Of a stretch of DNA of 7,819 nucleotides, positions 1-6,561 are shown piece by piece. The notes beneath the pieces are model-generated. The model worked only from the letters and a program-made list of their open reading frames with translations, was not told where the DNA came from and ran no database searches. The translations under genes and the position numbers were made by a program. This DNA is from Candidatus Symbiobacter sp. (GTDB taxonomy: Bacteria > Pseudomonadota > Alphaproteobacteria > Elsterales > Elsteraceae). Position 1 is the stretch's first letter; each line of letters starts with the position of its first letter. The stretch spans positions 191 through 8,009 of the forward strand of contig JASGCR010000090.1 of NCBI GenBank assembly GCA_030054015.1, written 5' to 3'.

Positions 1-87
1 ACGCTCTTCTTTTAATGACGCTCTTCTTTTAATGACGCTCTTCTTTTAATGACGCTCTTCTTTTAATGACGCCAATTCTTTTAAATG
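1..87. repeat. 17-bp tandem repeat array, left end cut by window
   Basis: Four perfect head-to-tail copies of a 17-bp unit (ACGCTCTTCTTTTAATG) occupy 1-17, 18-34, 35-51 and 52-68. A fifth, degenerate 19-bp copy follows at 69-87. The array starts exactly at a unit boundary at the window edge, so it probably continues to the left. No ORF crosses it. It lies 90 bases upstream of the kinase-like gene and could be a variable-number repeat. Iteron-like repeats of a replication origin have similar lengths, but no replication gene is visible, so that reading is weak. Confidence 0.95.
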
Positions 88-105
88 GGTTATCTATCAA
101 TGACC

Positions 106-111
106 TATAAT
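106..111 (+). promoter_or_regulatory. candidate -10 box upstream of the kinase-like gene
   Basis: A perfect TATAAT hexamer lies at 106-111 in AT-rich DNA, 66 bases before the GTG at 177. No good -35 hexamer sits 16-18 bases upstream; the bases at 83-88 read AAATGG. This is a candidate only, and a perfect hexamer is not rare by chance in DNA this AT-rich. Confidence 0.3.
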
Positions 112-176
112 GCAACCTTGAACGGTAAAGCTTTGGTTAGAAAAATTGAGGATAAAAATCGCTTTGGGTTAGAATA

Positions 177-1634
177 GTGTTTGGCAAAACGAATCAATCT
201 GTGATATTAACAAGTCAACAAAGATCACAGGTTAAAGGCATTTACAACAAAAAAATTGTACAACTTGGCATTGACATCACAAACAATAGGCAAGATATGG
301 CTTATAAATACAGATTTTACCTAACATCCGCATTATTGGTCGGATTGGGCGGCGTGATGATTGAGGAATTATTGTTCCACTTAATTGATCCCGCGAGCAA
401 TTCATTTGCTTATTTATTCAATATTTGGCCAAGCATCGGCAATTTTCGGATTATTATTTTCTTTGCCATATTGTGGTTTGGCTCGGTCTTTGGCTTGATC
501 TGGACCTGGATGTTGTTTCGGCATCATTACAGCCTGCCCATTAGCCAAATCTCGATGCTGATTCGGCAAATTCGCCTCACGGCGGAGTCCGAATCCGAGC
601 CGGAAAACACCCCGTCGCAATTCCGTCAGTTTGACCGCCATAACCGCGAGATCAGTGCGTTGGCGCATGAATTAGAGAAATTGCAAAAACGTTTGGATTT
701 GGTGATGACCGAACGGGCCGAGGATCGCCGCCGCATCGAAACCAGTTACAACGCCCAAGCCCAATTTTTGCTCAGCAACGGCCAAAATTTATGGCAACAA
801 CTTAACCACATCGCCCAACTGGCCGAATCCATGTCGGCGGGGGCGGGCAGTTTGACCGCGACCCAATATCGCGCTTATTGCGGCGAAATCAAAAATGTGA
901 CGCAAAAAATTGCCCAAATGGCCCTATCCATGTCGGAAGTCTCCCGCATTCAAAGCCAAAACTTAATATTGCATGAGGAAGTAATTAACCTTAACCAATT
1001 GGTGCGCGACAAAATAACCGCGTTTGAAAACAGCCTGCGCGGCACCGGCATTGCGGTTGAATATTCTTTGGCGGATGATCTGCCCTGGCTGCGCGCCGAT
1101 GCCAACCGGATTCGCGCCATTATTACCAATTTATTGAACAATGCCCGCAAATTCAGCCTGCCTGGCGGCACGATTCAGATCAAGGTGCGGGAAAACCACT
1201 TGCGCAAGATCGAAATGCTTGTCCAGGATGATGGCGTGGGCTTGTCGGATGGCGACATTGAAAGATTTTACTTTCCCGATCAGCCGAACTGGGAAGAGGT
1301 GTCGTTTGCTTTGCCCGAAAGTCACGTTACATTGTTGCTGGTTAAACGTATGGTTGAAGCGCATGGCGGCAGCATGAAATTGGACTCGCAACTTGGTGCC
1401 GGTACCAAATTGCTCATAAGCTTTCCCAATTTCCGCACCGTGCGCCTGGTCTATGCCGAAAACCAGTCAACCCCAAGGACACAGGCCGCAAGGATACAGG
1501 CCGAGGCCAAAAATCTAGCCTTCGCCCCCGACCACAAACCCGAACCCGCTCCCCACCATGATCTCTCCCCGCGGGAAACCGAACCGCTCACGCCTGCAAG
1601 GCTTTTCCCCAGCCAAGCCGCCGAAATGGTCTAA
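177..1634 (+). CDS. membrane sensor histidine kinase-like protein with degenerate H-box and G2 box
   Basis: This 485-residue protein has two-component sensor kinase architecture. Two likely membrane segments lie at ~43-68 and ~90-114. A charged coiled-coil linker follows (~150-195), then a HisKA-like helical pair (~195-262) and a HATPase_c domain (~310-418). A Pro/Ala-rich, probably disordered tail covers ~420-485. The ATPase part keeps the N-box (NLLNNARKFS, 318-327), the G1 box (DDGVGL, 351-356) and a G3-like GAGT (407-410). Two key elements are missing. FLLSNGQNLWQQLN (197-210) aligns without gaps to the usual FLANMSHELRTPLN, placing Gln203 at the phosphoacceptor His. The G2 glycines are replaced by Glu381, His383 and Thr385 just before LVKRMVEAHGG. 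Autophosphorylation therefore looks impaired, and it may act as a pseudokinase or scaffold; this is inference. No response regulator is adjacent. The GTG at 177 has a weak ribosome site; the ATG at 297 (Met41), just before the first membrane segment, is an alternative start. Confidence 0.88.
   Translation: MFGKTNQSVILTSQQRSQVKGIYNKKIVQLGIDITNNRQDMAYKYRFYLTSALLVGLGGVMIEELLFHLIDPASNSFAYLFNIWPSIGNFRIIIFFAILWFGSVFGLIWTWMLFRHHYSLPISQISMLIRQIRLTAESESEPENTPSQFRQFDRHNREISALAHELEKLQKRLDLVMTERAEDRRRIETSYNAQAQFLLSNGQNLWQQLNHIAQLAESMSAGAGSLTATQYRAYCGEIKNVTQKIAQMALSMSEVSRIQSQNLILHEEVINLNQLVRDKITAFENSLRGTGIAVEYSLADDLPWLRADANRIRAIITNLLNNARKFSLPGGTIQIKVRENHLRKIEMLVQDDGVGLSDGDIERFYFPDQPNWEEVSFALPESHVTLLLVKRMVEAHGGSMKLDSQLGAGTKLLISFPNFRTVRLVYAENQSTPRTQAARIQAEAKNLAFAPDHKPEPAPHHDLSPRETEPLTPARLFPSQAAEMV
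1476..1505 (+). repeat. two 15-bp in-frame direct repeats in the kinase tail
   Basis: Bases 1476-1490 and 1491-1505 are adjacent copies of a 15-bp unit with 13 identical positions. They encode RTQAA and RIQAE at about residues 434-443. The copies lie in the low-complexity C-terminal tail, outside the ATPase fold, and preserve the frame. Confidence 0.7.
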
Positions 1635-1664
1635 GAGCCAAGACTCGCCGCTTATCGCGTCCAG

Positions 1665-2411
1665 TTAGAGCGTCCAGCCGCCGTCAATCACATGGGTTTG
1701 GCCGGTGGTAAAGCTCGCCCCCGCCAAATACACCACCAAATCGGCGATTTCTTCGGGGGTGCCAAGCCGCCCCATCGCTTGCCGCGCAATAAAGGCGGCG
1801 CGTGATTTCTCGTAATCGCCGCCCGCCCGCATCCGATCTTGCAAGGAGGGGGATTCGACCGTGCCGGGGCAAATGGCGTTGCAGCGTATGCCCTGGGTCA
1901 CGTAATCCGCCGCGACTGCTTTGGTCAAGCCCACCACCGCCGCCTTGGTCACGCCATAAACAAAGCGATTGGGCGCGCCCTTGAGACTGCCGACCGCCGA
2001 GGCCATATTGATGATCACCCCGTCTTTGGCTTTGAGCATCGCCGGCAAGGCGGCGCGGATCATGCGGATCATCGCCTTGACATTGAGGTCAAAGGCAAAG
2101 TCAAGTTCGGCATCTTGCATGTCCATGATGGTACCGGCATGGACAAAACCGGCGCAGTTAAACAACACGCTTACCGGATTTTGATCGCCAAATTCGGCGA
2201 ATAATTTTTCAATCGCCGCCTTGTCCAGCACGTCCAATTTCCGCGCCGTGATGTTGGGATGGGCGGTCGCCAGTTCTTTGAGCGCGGCATCGTTTATATC
2301 GGTGGCGGTGACGTACAGCCCCGCCTCGGCCAGGGCCAATGCCGCGGCCTTGCCGATTCCCTGTCCCGCCGCCGTGACCAAGGCATGTTTACCAAAATAA
2401 GGGTGTTGCAT
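1665..2411 (-). CDS. SDR family NAD-dependent dehydrogenase, DHRS6/BDH2-like (possible 2-keto-3-deoxy-L-fuconate dehydrogenase)
   Basis: This is a complete 248-residue classical short-chain dehydrogenase/reductase, cytosolic with no signal peptide. The nucleotide-binding motif is TAAGQGIG (13-20). Asp38 ends strand 2 and favours NAD(H) over NADP(H). NCAG lies at 85-88, and the catalytic tetrad is Asn110, Ser138, Tyr152 and Lys156 (YGVTK). As I recall it, human DHRS6 shares the TAA variant, GFVH..GT (88-94), NRxVY (148-152) and PGTVESPSLQ (182-191). Its three reported substrate-binding arginines correspond to Arg149, Arg193 and Arg210 here. DHRS6/BDH2 has been described as a 3-hydroxybutyrate dehydrogenase and later as a 4-oxo-L-proline reductase. 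Close bacterial homologues oxidise 2-keto-3-deoxy-L-fuconate in L-fucose breakdown. No sugar-pathway genes are visible here, so the substrate is open. The gene converges on the kinase-like gene with 30 bases between stop codons, and no terminator hairpin is evident there. Confidence 0.95.
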   Translation of the reverse strand: MQHPYFGKHALVTAAGQGIGKAAALALAEAGLYVTATDINDAALKELATAHPNITARKLDVLDKAAIEKLFAEFGDQNPVSVLFNCAGFVHAGTIMDMQDAELDFAFDLNVKAMIRMIRAALPAMLKAKDGVIINMASAVGSLKGAPNRFVYGVTKAAVVGLTKAVAADYVTQGIRCNAICPGTVESPSLQDRMRAGGDYEKSRAAFIARQAMGRLGTPEEIADLVVYLAGASFTTGQTHVIDGGWTL

Positions 2412-2418
2412 CGGTTTT

Positions 2419-2426
2419 TCCTTCCT
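2419..2426 (-). promoter_or_regulatory. ribosome binding site of the SDR gene
   Basis: On the - strand this reads AGGAAGGA, followed by seven bases and then the ATG at 2411. It is a strong Shine-Dalgarno sequence and fixes the start. The ~370-base repeat-rich region beyond it must hold the promoter, but I see no convincing -35/-10 pair. Confidence 0.75.
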
Positions 2427-2457
2427 GTGTCATAAATGTCGTCTCGTAACAAGGTCG

Positions 2458-2482
2458 TTCCTTAGGGAAGGTTTGATTAAGT
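2458..2482 (+). repeat. dispersed repeat unit, copy A
   Basis: TTCCTTAGGGAAGG followed by TTTGATTAAGT is a member of the intergenic family described at 7721-7819 (consensus near GGAAGGTCTGAATAAGTC). It points toward the 202-bp palindromic element and is mirrored by copy B on its other side. Between this unit and the element (2483-2574) I see nothing except the 13-base match listed at 2545-2557. Confidence 0.75.
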
Positions 2483-2544
2483 GCGGCAAAGGCCTGTCCT
2501 GAGCCATTGGTTCGCAATAGCGTGAGGATGCCGCCGCGCACCTA

Positions 2545-2557
2545 AAGAGCGTCATTA
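2545..2557 (-). repeat. orphan inverted 13-base match to the 17-bp array unit
   Basis: AAGAGCGTCATTA here is the exact reverse complement of TAATGACGCTCTT, which spans the unit junction of the array at 1-68. A 13-base match is unlikely by chance between two short intergenic regions, but one occurrence is thin evidence. Confidence 0.5.
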
Positions 2558-2639
2558 CCCGCCGGGAAGATTATGACCCCCCCTTCCTGCTTAGGAAGGG
2601 GGGGATAGCGACGCTTAGCTGCGAAGCAGCTTAGCGGAG

Positions 2640-2703
2640 CTTGGGGGGGTTGGTGATGGTTAAAATCTAATCAGAATCAATAAGTTACACCAACCCCCCC
2701 AAG
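2640..2703. repeat. inner 16-bp perfect inverted repeat of the palindromic element
   Basis: CTTGGGGGGGTTGGTG (2640-2655) pairs exactly with its reverse complement at 2688-2703 across a 32-base AT-rich loop. The stem has a seven-G/seven-C core like the terminal hairpins, which suggests one building block was reused. Confidence 0.85.
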
Positions 2704-2743
2704 AAAAGCTAAGAATTTTTTTGACAAAAAATTCTAGCTTTTC
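2703..2743. repeat. A/T-rich hairpin inside the palindromic element
   Basis: GAAAAGCT (2703-2710) pairs with AGCTTTTC (2736-2743), and AGAATTTTTT (2712-2721) pairs with AAAAAATTCT (2726-2735). A single A bulges at 2711 and the loop is four to five bases. Its composition contrasts with the C/G hairpins around it. Confidence 0.8.
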
Positions 2744-2781
2744 TATCCCCCCCTTCCTAAGCAGGAAGGGGGGGTCAGTAC

Positions 2782-2800
2782 GACTTAATCAGACTTTCCT
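2782..2800 (-). repeat. dispersed repeat unit, copy B
   Basis: On the - strand this reads AGGAAAGTCTGATTAAGTC. It is the inverted partner of copy A, with 15 of 17 bases shared, and together they bracket the 202-bp element. It ends 13 bases from the stop codon of the 689-codon gene. Confidence 0.75.
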
Positions 2801-2812
2801 TTAAAAATCCCC

Positions 2813-4882
2813 TCAAAACCCAAACATGTGATCAAAGGCAAAGCCACCCGCTGTGGTGGTGAGGCCGTGAAAACCAAACAACCGACAGGTGACATCGCGG
2901 ATAAAGATTTGCGGCCGCCCCCCCGCCGCCGCCCGCTCGGTTTCGTTAAACAAAGAGTGGGTGCGAAAGAAATAACTGCCATTCTGGGCGATGGCGATGT
3001 GTCTTGTCGCGCAAACCTCGCCATTTTCGTCCATCAGGATAATATCGGTGGTCGAGTGCGGATGCCAGATATTCCCACTGCTGGGATAGATTAAATGGCA
3101 CAAACTGTCGCGGCCATTGCCATCCACCCGCAGGAACAGACGGGTCGACAGGCCAGGCGGCTTGCCGATATAAGATTGCGGCTCTTTTTTCCAGCTCCAG
3201 GGGATGTTGTAAAGATGCGCGCCAAAACTGGTATCGGCAAATTGCCCCGATGCCCGCGCCTGATAGCGGAACAGCCCATGCAGCCAGCCATTGGCGCCCG
3301 CCGCCGCCGCCGCGTCGCTGCTGAAATCGTAAGCAAGCTCGCAATGGCCGTACTCATGATTCGCCGCCGCCGCCAATTTATGCCACATTGCGGAGAGGCC
3401 TACCAGGGCCTGGTGATGCCGCGGCAAAACCCCAAATTGATGCTGCGCCAATTCAGTGCCATCGGCGGCAAACAAAGTTAATTTAAGCGGGTTCGCCGCC
3501 TCGCCCCGCACCATCGGGGTCGGCAACAGCCAGGACTCGAACGCTGCCACCGGCAAAATCGGGGCCGGCAGCAAATACCCCCGCGCCAAGGGCTTTCCCG
3601 CCCCAATTAAGCCGGGTAAAGCCGCATCCGCGACCAAATCCACCCGCTCGACATTCATATGGGCGATATATTTTTGCGGCGCAGGTTCCGCCGCTTCGGT
3701 GATCACCTCGTAACGTGGGCGCACCACCTGGCGGGCGGCATGGAGTTCATATTGTTGCGGCCAGGTGGCGGCCTGGAATAATTTGCCGAGATCAATCGCC
3801 GCCACGCCATAAGGGGGAATGGTGACGCCAATCGGCATTGCCGCCTCATCCTCGCCCATGCGGTTGAGGGTCATCGCATCAGGCGCAATCGCCACCGGGT
3901 GGCAATTTTGCAGCCATAATAAAACCCGCTCGCCGTTTTGGGGGGCGGGCAGGCCGGCATAATAATCCGCCGGAAACGGATTGGCATCATGGGTACAAGA
4001 CACCAGGCCATCGCCGTTATCGCGCTCGGCCATGCGGTCATTATCGTGGTAAATATCCAAGGCATATTTAATCACATCATGACCACGCGCCCCCACCGCA
4101 TGGCAAAATAGCGAGCCGCAAAATTCGACCCGGCTGGCGACAAAGGATTTCGTCACTGGATCGGGCAGGGTATGGGTTGCCACCCGAAGTTCACCCAATT
4201 TCGCCGCAATATCGCGGGAGTCAATCACAATGGTGGCGGCTTTATCGGGCAAATCTTGCCACCACCTGGCCAAGATTTCGCCGTTTTCATCGAACAAACA
4301 CAGCCATAATTTCACCCCGCGGCCGCCATGCGAATGCCAGTAATTGGCAGTAATCATCCGCGTGTGCCAGCCGCCGCCTTCGCGCATCAAGACAAAATCG
4401 GCGGCAAAATTAAGCGGATCAAGATAATGGCGCGGATGACCAATCATGTCATCGGGCAGCTTAATCGCATCGAGGGTAATGAGTTCGGCGGCGCGTCCCT
4501 GGGGGTGTCCCTGAGTGTGTCCCTGGGGGTGCGGCATGACCGGACGCAATTGCCGCTCAATCCGTTCGGCACCGAAATCCAAGGCCAGCACCACATCCGC
4601 CCCCGATTGCGGCAGTAAGGCCAAGGGTTGCATTTTATGCGCGCCGCATTGGGTACCAACATCTTCGAGCCTTTGCCCATAAATCCCGACAATGTTCAGG
4701 CCGGATAAATCACATAATGCGGCAAAATCGCCCCAGCGTCTCTCGGCATCGAAGAGGGCAATTTTCCCCATCTGGCGCAAACGCGCGTGCAGTACGGCAT
4801 ATTTCTCCGCCGCCAAGGGATGACCCAGGGCGCGGAAAAATACCGATGGCCCGGTGGCATTGTCAAAGGTTTTAATATCCAT
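2813..4882 (-). CDS. 689-residue protein of unknown function, Rossmann-like N-terminus and repeated beta-rich modules
   Basis: I do not recognise a named family. Residues ~28-145 alternate hydrophobic strands and helices in a Rossmann-like way (GKIALFDAERRWGDF, 39-53; GLNIVGIYGQ, 61-70; GADVVLALDFGAERI, 94-108), but no classical glycine-rich nucleotide motif is clear. The rest looks beta-rich and repetitive. NYWHSH (180-185) followed by LFDENGE (196-202) recurs as NIWHPH (604-609) followed by LMDENGE (616-622). A weaker middle copy is SWLLP (450-454) followed by LFAADGTE (470-477). Histidines and cysteines cluster at 255-298 (Cys255, Cys260, His261, His268, His279, Cys296, His298). No signal peptide or membrane segment is visible, so it is probably cytosolic. 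The ATG at 4882 has AAGGA eight bases upstream. It lies 34 bases after the MFS stop, suggesting co-transcription and perhaps a shared substrate. A role in binding or modifying a secreted compound would be a guess. Confidence 0.9.
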   Translation of the reverse strand: MDIKTFDNATGPSVFFRALGHPLAAEKYAVLHARLRQMGKIALFDAERRWGDFAALCDLSGLNIVGIYGQRLEDVGTQCGAHKMQPLALLPQSGADVVLALDFGAERIERQLRPVMPHPQGHTQGHPQGRAAELITLDAIKLPDDMIGHPRHYLDPLNFAADFVLMREGGGWHTRMITANYWHSHGGRGVKLWLCLFDENGEILARWWQDLPDKAATIVIDSRDIAAKLGELRVATHTLPDPVTKSFVASRVEFCGSLFCHAVGARGHDVIKYALDIYHDNDRMAERDNGDGLVSCTHDANPFPADYYAGLPAPQNGERVLLWLQNCHPVAIAPDAMTLNRMGEDEAAMPIGVTIPPYGVAAIDLGKLFQAATWPQQYELHAARQVVRPRYEVITEAAEPAPQKYIAHMNVERVDLVADAALPGLIGAGKPLARGYLLPAPILPVAAFESWLLPTPMVRGEAANPLKLTLFAADGTELAQHQFGVLPRHHQALVGLSAMWHKLAAAANHEYGHCELAYDFSSDAAAAAGANGWLHGLFRYQARASGQFADTSFGAHLYNIPWSWKKEPQSYIGKPPGLSTRLFLRVDGNGRDSLCHLIYPSSGNIWHPHSTTDIILMDENGEVCATRHIAIAQNGSYFFRTHSLFNETERAAAGGRPQIFIRDVTCRLFGFHGLTTTAGGFAFDHMFGF
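4495..4530 (-). repeat. three 12-bp in-frame tandem repeats in the 689-codon gene
   Basis: GTCCCTGGGGGT occurs at 4495-4506 and 4519-4530, with a variant copy (GTCCCTGAGTGT) at 4507-4518. They encode the His/Gln/Gly-rich stretch HPQGHTQGHPQG around residues 118-129, between the Rossmann-like region and the first beta-rich module. The unit preserves frame, so copy number could vary without inactivating the gene. Confidence 0.9.
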
Positions 4883-4916
4883 TCATTTTTTCCTTGGTTA
4901 TAAGGCTGCGATTTTT

Positions 4917-6368
4917 TCAATACGCCTTTGCCATTTTCTCCTGCACCAAGGCGCTGGCCGCGATGCCATCTTGGACGAGTTTTTCCTGCCCGTCACGCGT
5001 CAAATTTACGTCCGCCAATTCCCGAAAATAAAGCCGCCAAATCGCCGCACAGAGGATCGTGCCAATGCCGCCAATGACCACCGACGGCACCACCCCAAAG
5101 GCATGAGCGGCGACCCCCGATTCAAATTCGCCAATTTCGTTAGACGTGCTGACGAAGATGCCGCTCACCGCGCCCACCCGCCCGCGCATATCATCGGGCG
5201 TACCCAGTTGGATCATGTTTTGCCGCACATAGACGCTGATAATATCGGTGCCGCCCATGATGACCAAAGCCAATAAAGACAGCCATAAAGTTTCCGACAA
5301 GCCAAACACAATCGTCGCCGCGCCAAAGCCCGCCACCGCCCATAACATGATGAGGCCGGCGCGATTCCCCAAGGGACGCCTGGCCAGATACAGCCCCACC
5401 GCCAAGGAACCAATCGCCGGAGCCGAGCGCATCACCCCAAGCCCCAGCGGCCCCACCTGCAAGATTTGATCGGCATAGATCGGCATCAGGGCGGTCGCCC
5501 CGCCCAATAAAACCGCAAATAAATCCAGCGCAATAGCCGATAACAACACCCGCCGGACCCGAATAAAATAAATCCCCGAAAACAGTAATGGCCAGGTCAA
5601 CCCACGGTTAAGGTTACCGCGCGAGCGGGTTTTAATCGCCGCCGCCGTCCACACCGCCGCAACTTGCATCAAGGCCGCCACCAGAAACACAATCATATTG
5701 CCAAATCCCAGGGCGGACTGGTTGCTCATGATGCCATAAAAAAACGGCCGGATCATCACATCGCCCAAGGCCAGGATCACTCCGCCCAAAGCCGGGCCAC
5801 ACGCCACCGTCACATGCATCACCGACGAGGCCAGAGCAATGGCTTTGGCCAAGGATTCGCGCGGCACCAGATTGGGGGTCAGGGCCTGGTAACTCGGCAT
5901 GATAAAGGCCCGCGCCAAGGCATTTAACCCCACCGCCGGATAAATCAAATAAAGTTGCCAGGCCGGGCTGGCCATGATCACAATCAGCAACAAACCCGCC
6001 CCCGCCACCGCATGGGCAATATAACATAAGGTTAAGATGCGCTGCCGTTCAAATCGGTCAATCAAATGCCCGGCAAACAACGCCGCCGCAAAATAGGGCA
6101 AAAACCCGCACAAACCCACCATGCCCAACGCCAGTGCACTGTTGGTCAGCGACCATATCTGCCACCCGATCGCCACCACCTGCATGTTATTGGCCATGCC
6201 AATCAGAAACCGCCCGGTCAACAGCATGCGAAAATCAGGAAAACGCCACACCGATAATGACGGATTGAGGGCGGTATGAGCGGGGGAGGGCGGCACCGTT
6301 TTAGATCGGTCTGTATCTTGGGCCAAGGAAATTACTCCGTCTCTTTTGCGAACCCCTTGGGTGATCAT
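4917..6368 (-). CDS. MFS exporter, EntS-like (MFS_3 type)
   Basis: This is a major facilitator superfamily inner-membrane transporter of 483 residues with about 12 hydrophobic segments between ~48 and ~447. The conserved loop after helix 2 is visible as GHLIDRFERQR (100-110, with Asp104 and Arg105). MRGRVGAVSGIFVSTSNEIGE (394-414) followed by FESG resembles the C-terminal half of EntS/MFS_3 proteins, which export small molecules such as enterobactin by proton antiport. No siderophore biosynthesis genes are nearby, so the substrate is unknown. The start is uncertain. The ATG at 6368 has only a poor GCGGAA ribosome site. A TTG at 6326 (codon 15) has GGAG eight bases upstream, would give 469 residues, and still includes the whole membrane domain. 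It is upstream of, and probably co-transcribed with, the 689-codon gene. The tRNA-Thr gene ends 54 bases upstream on the same strand. Confidence 0.93.
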   Translation of the reverse strand: MITQGVRKRDGVISLAQDTDRSKTVPPSPAHTALNPSLSVWRFPDFRMLLTGRFLIGMANNMQVVAIGWQIWSLTNSALALGMVGLCGFLPYFAAALFAGHLIDRFERQRILTLCYIAHAVAGAGLLLIVIMASPAWQLYLIYPAVGLNALARAFIMPSYQALTPNLVPRESLAKAIALASSVMHVTVACGPALGGVILALGDVMIRPFFYGIMSNQSALGFGNMIVFLVAALMQVAAVWTAAAIKTRSRGNLNRGLTWPLLFSGIYFIRVRRVLLSAIALDLFAVLLGGATALMPIYADQILQVGPLGLGVMRSAPAIGSLAVGLYLARRPLGNRAGLIMLWAVAGFGAATIVFGLSETLWLSLLALVIMGGTDIISVYVRQNMIQLGTPDDMRGRVGAVSGIFVSTSNEIGEFESGVAAHAFGVVPSVVIGGIGTILCAAIWRLYFRELADVNLTRDGQEKLVQDGIAASALVQEKMAKAY

Positions 6369-6422
6369 TTCCGCGTCTGGGGTAAGGGGGGCGGAGCGGT
6401 GGTTGGAGGCAGGTCAATATTA

Positions 6423-6497
6423 TGGTGCCGGCGGCAGGATTTGAACCCGCGACCTTCGGTTTACAAAACCGCTGCACTACCCCTGTGCTACGCCGGC
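6423..6497 (-). tRNA. tRNA-Thr (anticodon UGU), CCA encoded
   Basis: The - strand folds into a complete cloverleaf of 72 bases plus an encoded CCA. Acceptor GCCGGCG pairs fully with CGCCGGC. The D stem is GCAC/GTGC. The anticodon stem GCGGT/ACCGA has one G-A mismatch at its outer end and encloses the loop TTTGTAA, so the anticodon is TGT and reads ACA threonine codons. The T arm is GCGGG-TTCAAAT-CCTGC with one G-U pair. The discriminator base is A, usual for tRNA-Thr. All loops have standard lengths. Apparent ORFs on both strands across this gene are translation artefacts. No terminator hairpin follows before the MFS start. Confidence 0.97.
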
Positions 6498-6520
6498 CTG
6501 GATGCCTCATCTTGAGTTTT

Positions 6521-6549
6521 CTTTTAGCTAATTTATCCCTAAGATGCAA
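6521..6549 (-). promoter_or_regulatory. weak candidate promoter for tRNA-Thr
   Basis: On the - strand TTGCAT (6549-6544) and TAAAAG (6526-6521) are 17 bases apart and would start transcription about 16 bases before the mature tRNA. TTGCAT keeps the TTG core of a -35 and TAAAAG matches four of six -10 positions. Position and spacing are right but the hexamers are poor. Confidence 0.3.
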
Positions 6550-6561
6550 CATATTGCTCAT

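Larger units (their letters stand above)
2575..2776. mobile_element. 202-bp nested palindromic (MITE-like) element
   Basis: The ends at 2575-2607 and 2744-2776 are perfect 33-bp inverted repeats of each other. Each end is itself a hairpin: C7-TTCCT, a four-base loop (GCTT or AAGC), then AGGAA-G7. Nested inside are a stem with GAA loop at 2612-2636, a perfect 16-bp inverted repeat at 2640-2655/2688-2703, and an A/T-rich hairpin at 2703-2743. No ORF of note is present and no clear target-site duplication flanks it, so mobility is inferred from form alone. Inverted copies A and B of a second repeat family bracket it. It sits between the 3' end of the 689-codon gene and the 5' end of the SDR gene. 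The left-hand hairpin could also end or attenuate transcripts leaving the unknown gene. Confidence 0.7.

Noticed and set aside
1..87. CRISPR array
   Set aside because: The copies are contiguous 17-bp units with no spacers, and no cas gene is present.
1..87. Plasmid replication iterons
   Set aside because: The unit length fits, but there is no Rep gene, DnaA box or adjacent AT-rich melting region that I can support, and the neighbouring genes look chromosomal.
666..674. His164 in AHEL (residues 163-166) as the kinase phosphoacceptor
   Set aside because: It resembles HEL of an H-box, but it lies in the heptad coiled-coil linker, lacks the following R/K-xPL pattern, and is about 40 residues before the true HisKA alignment.
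1839..2204. 121-codon + strand ORF opposite the SDR
   Set aside because: It is antisense to an SDR with complete catalytic motifs. Its His/Gly-rich composition is typical of a shadow.
2575..2776. Riboswitch or classical rho-independent terminator
   Set aside because: There is no known aptamer core that I recognise. Neither end hairpin is followed by a T-run on either strand, and the perfect inverted ends fit a repeat element better.
2946..3344. 132-codon - strand ORF inside the 689-codon gene
   Set aside because: It is an alternative frame of a long, well-supported gene, rich in Arg/Gly/Trp as expected for an out-of-frame reading.
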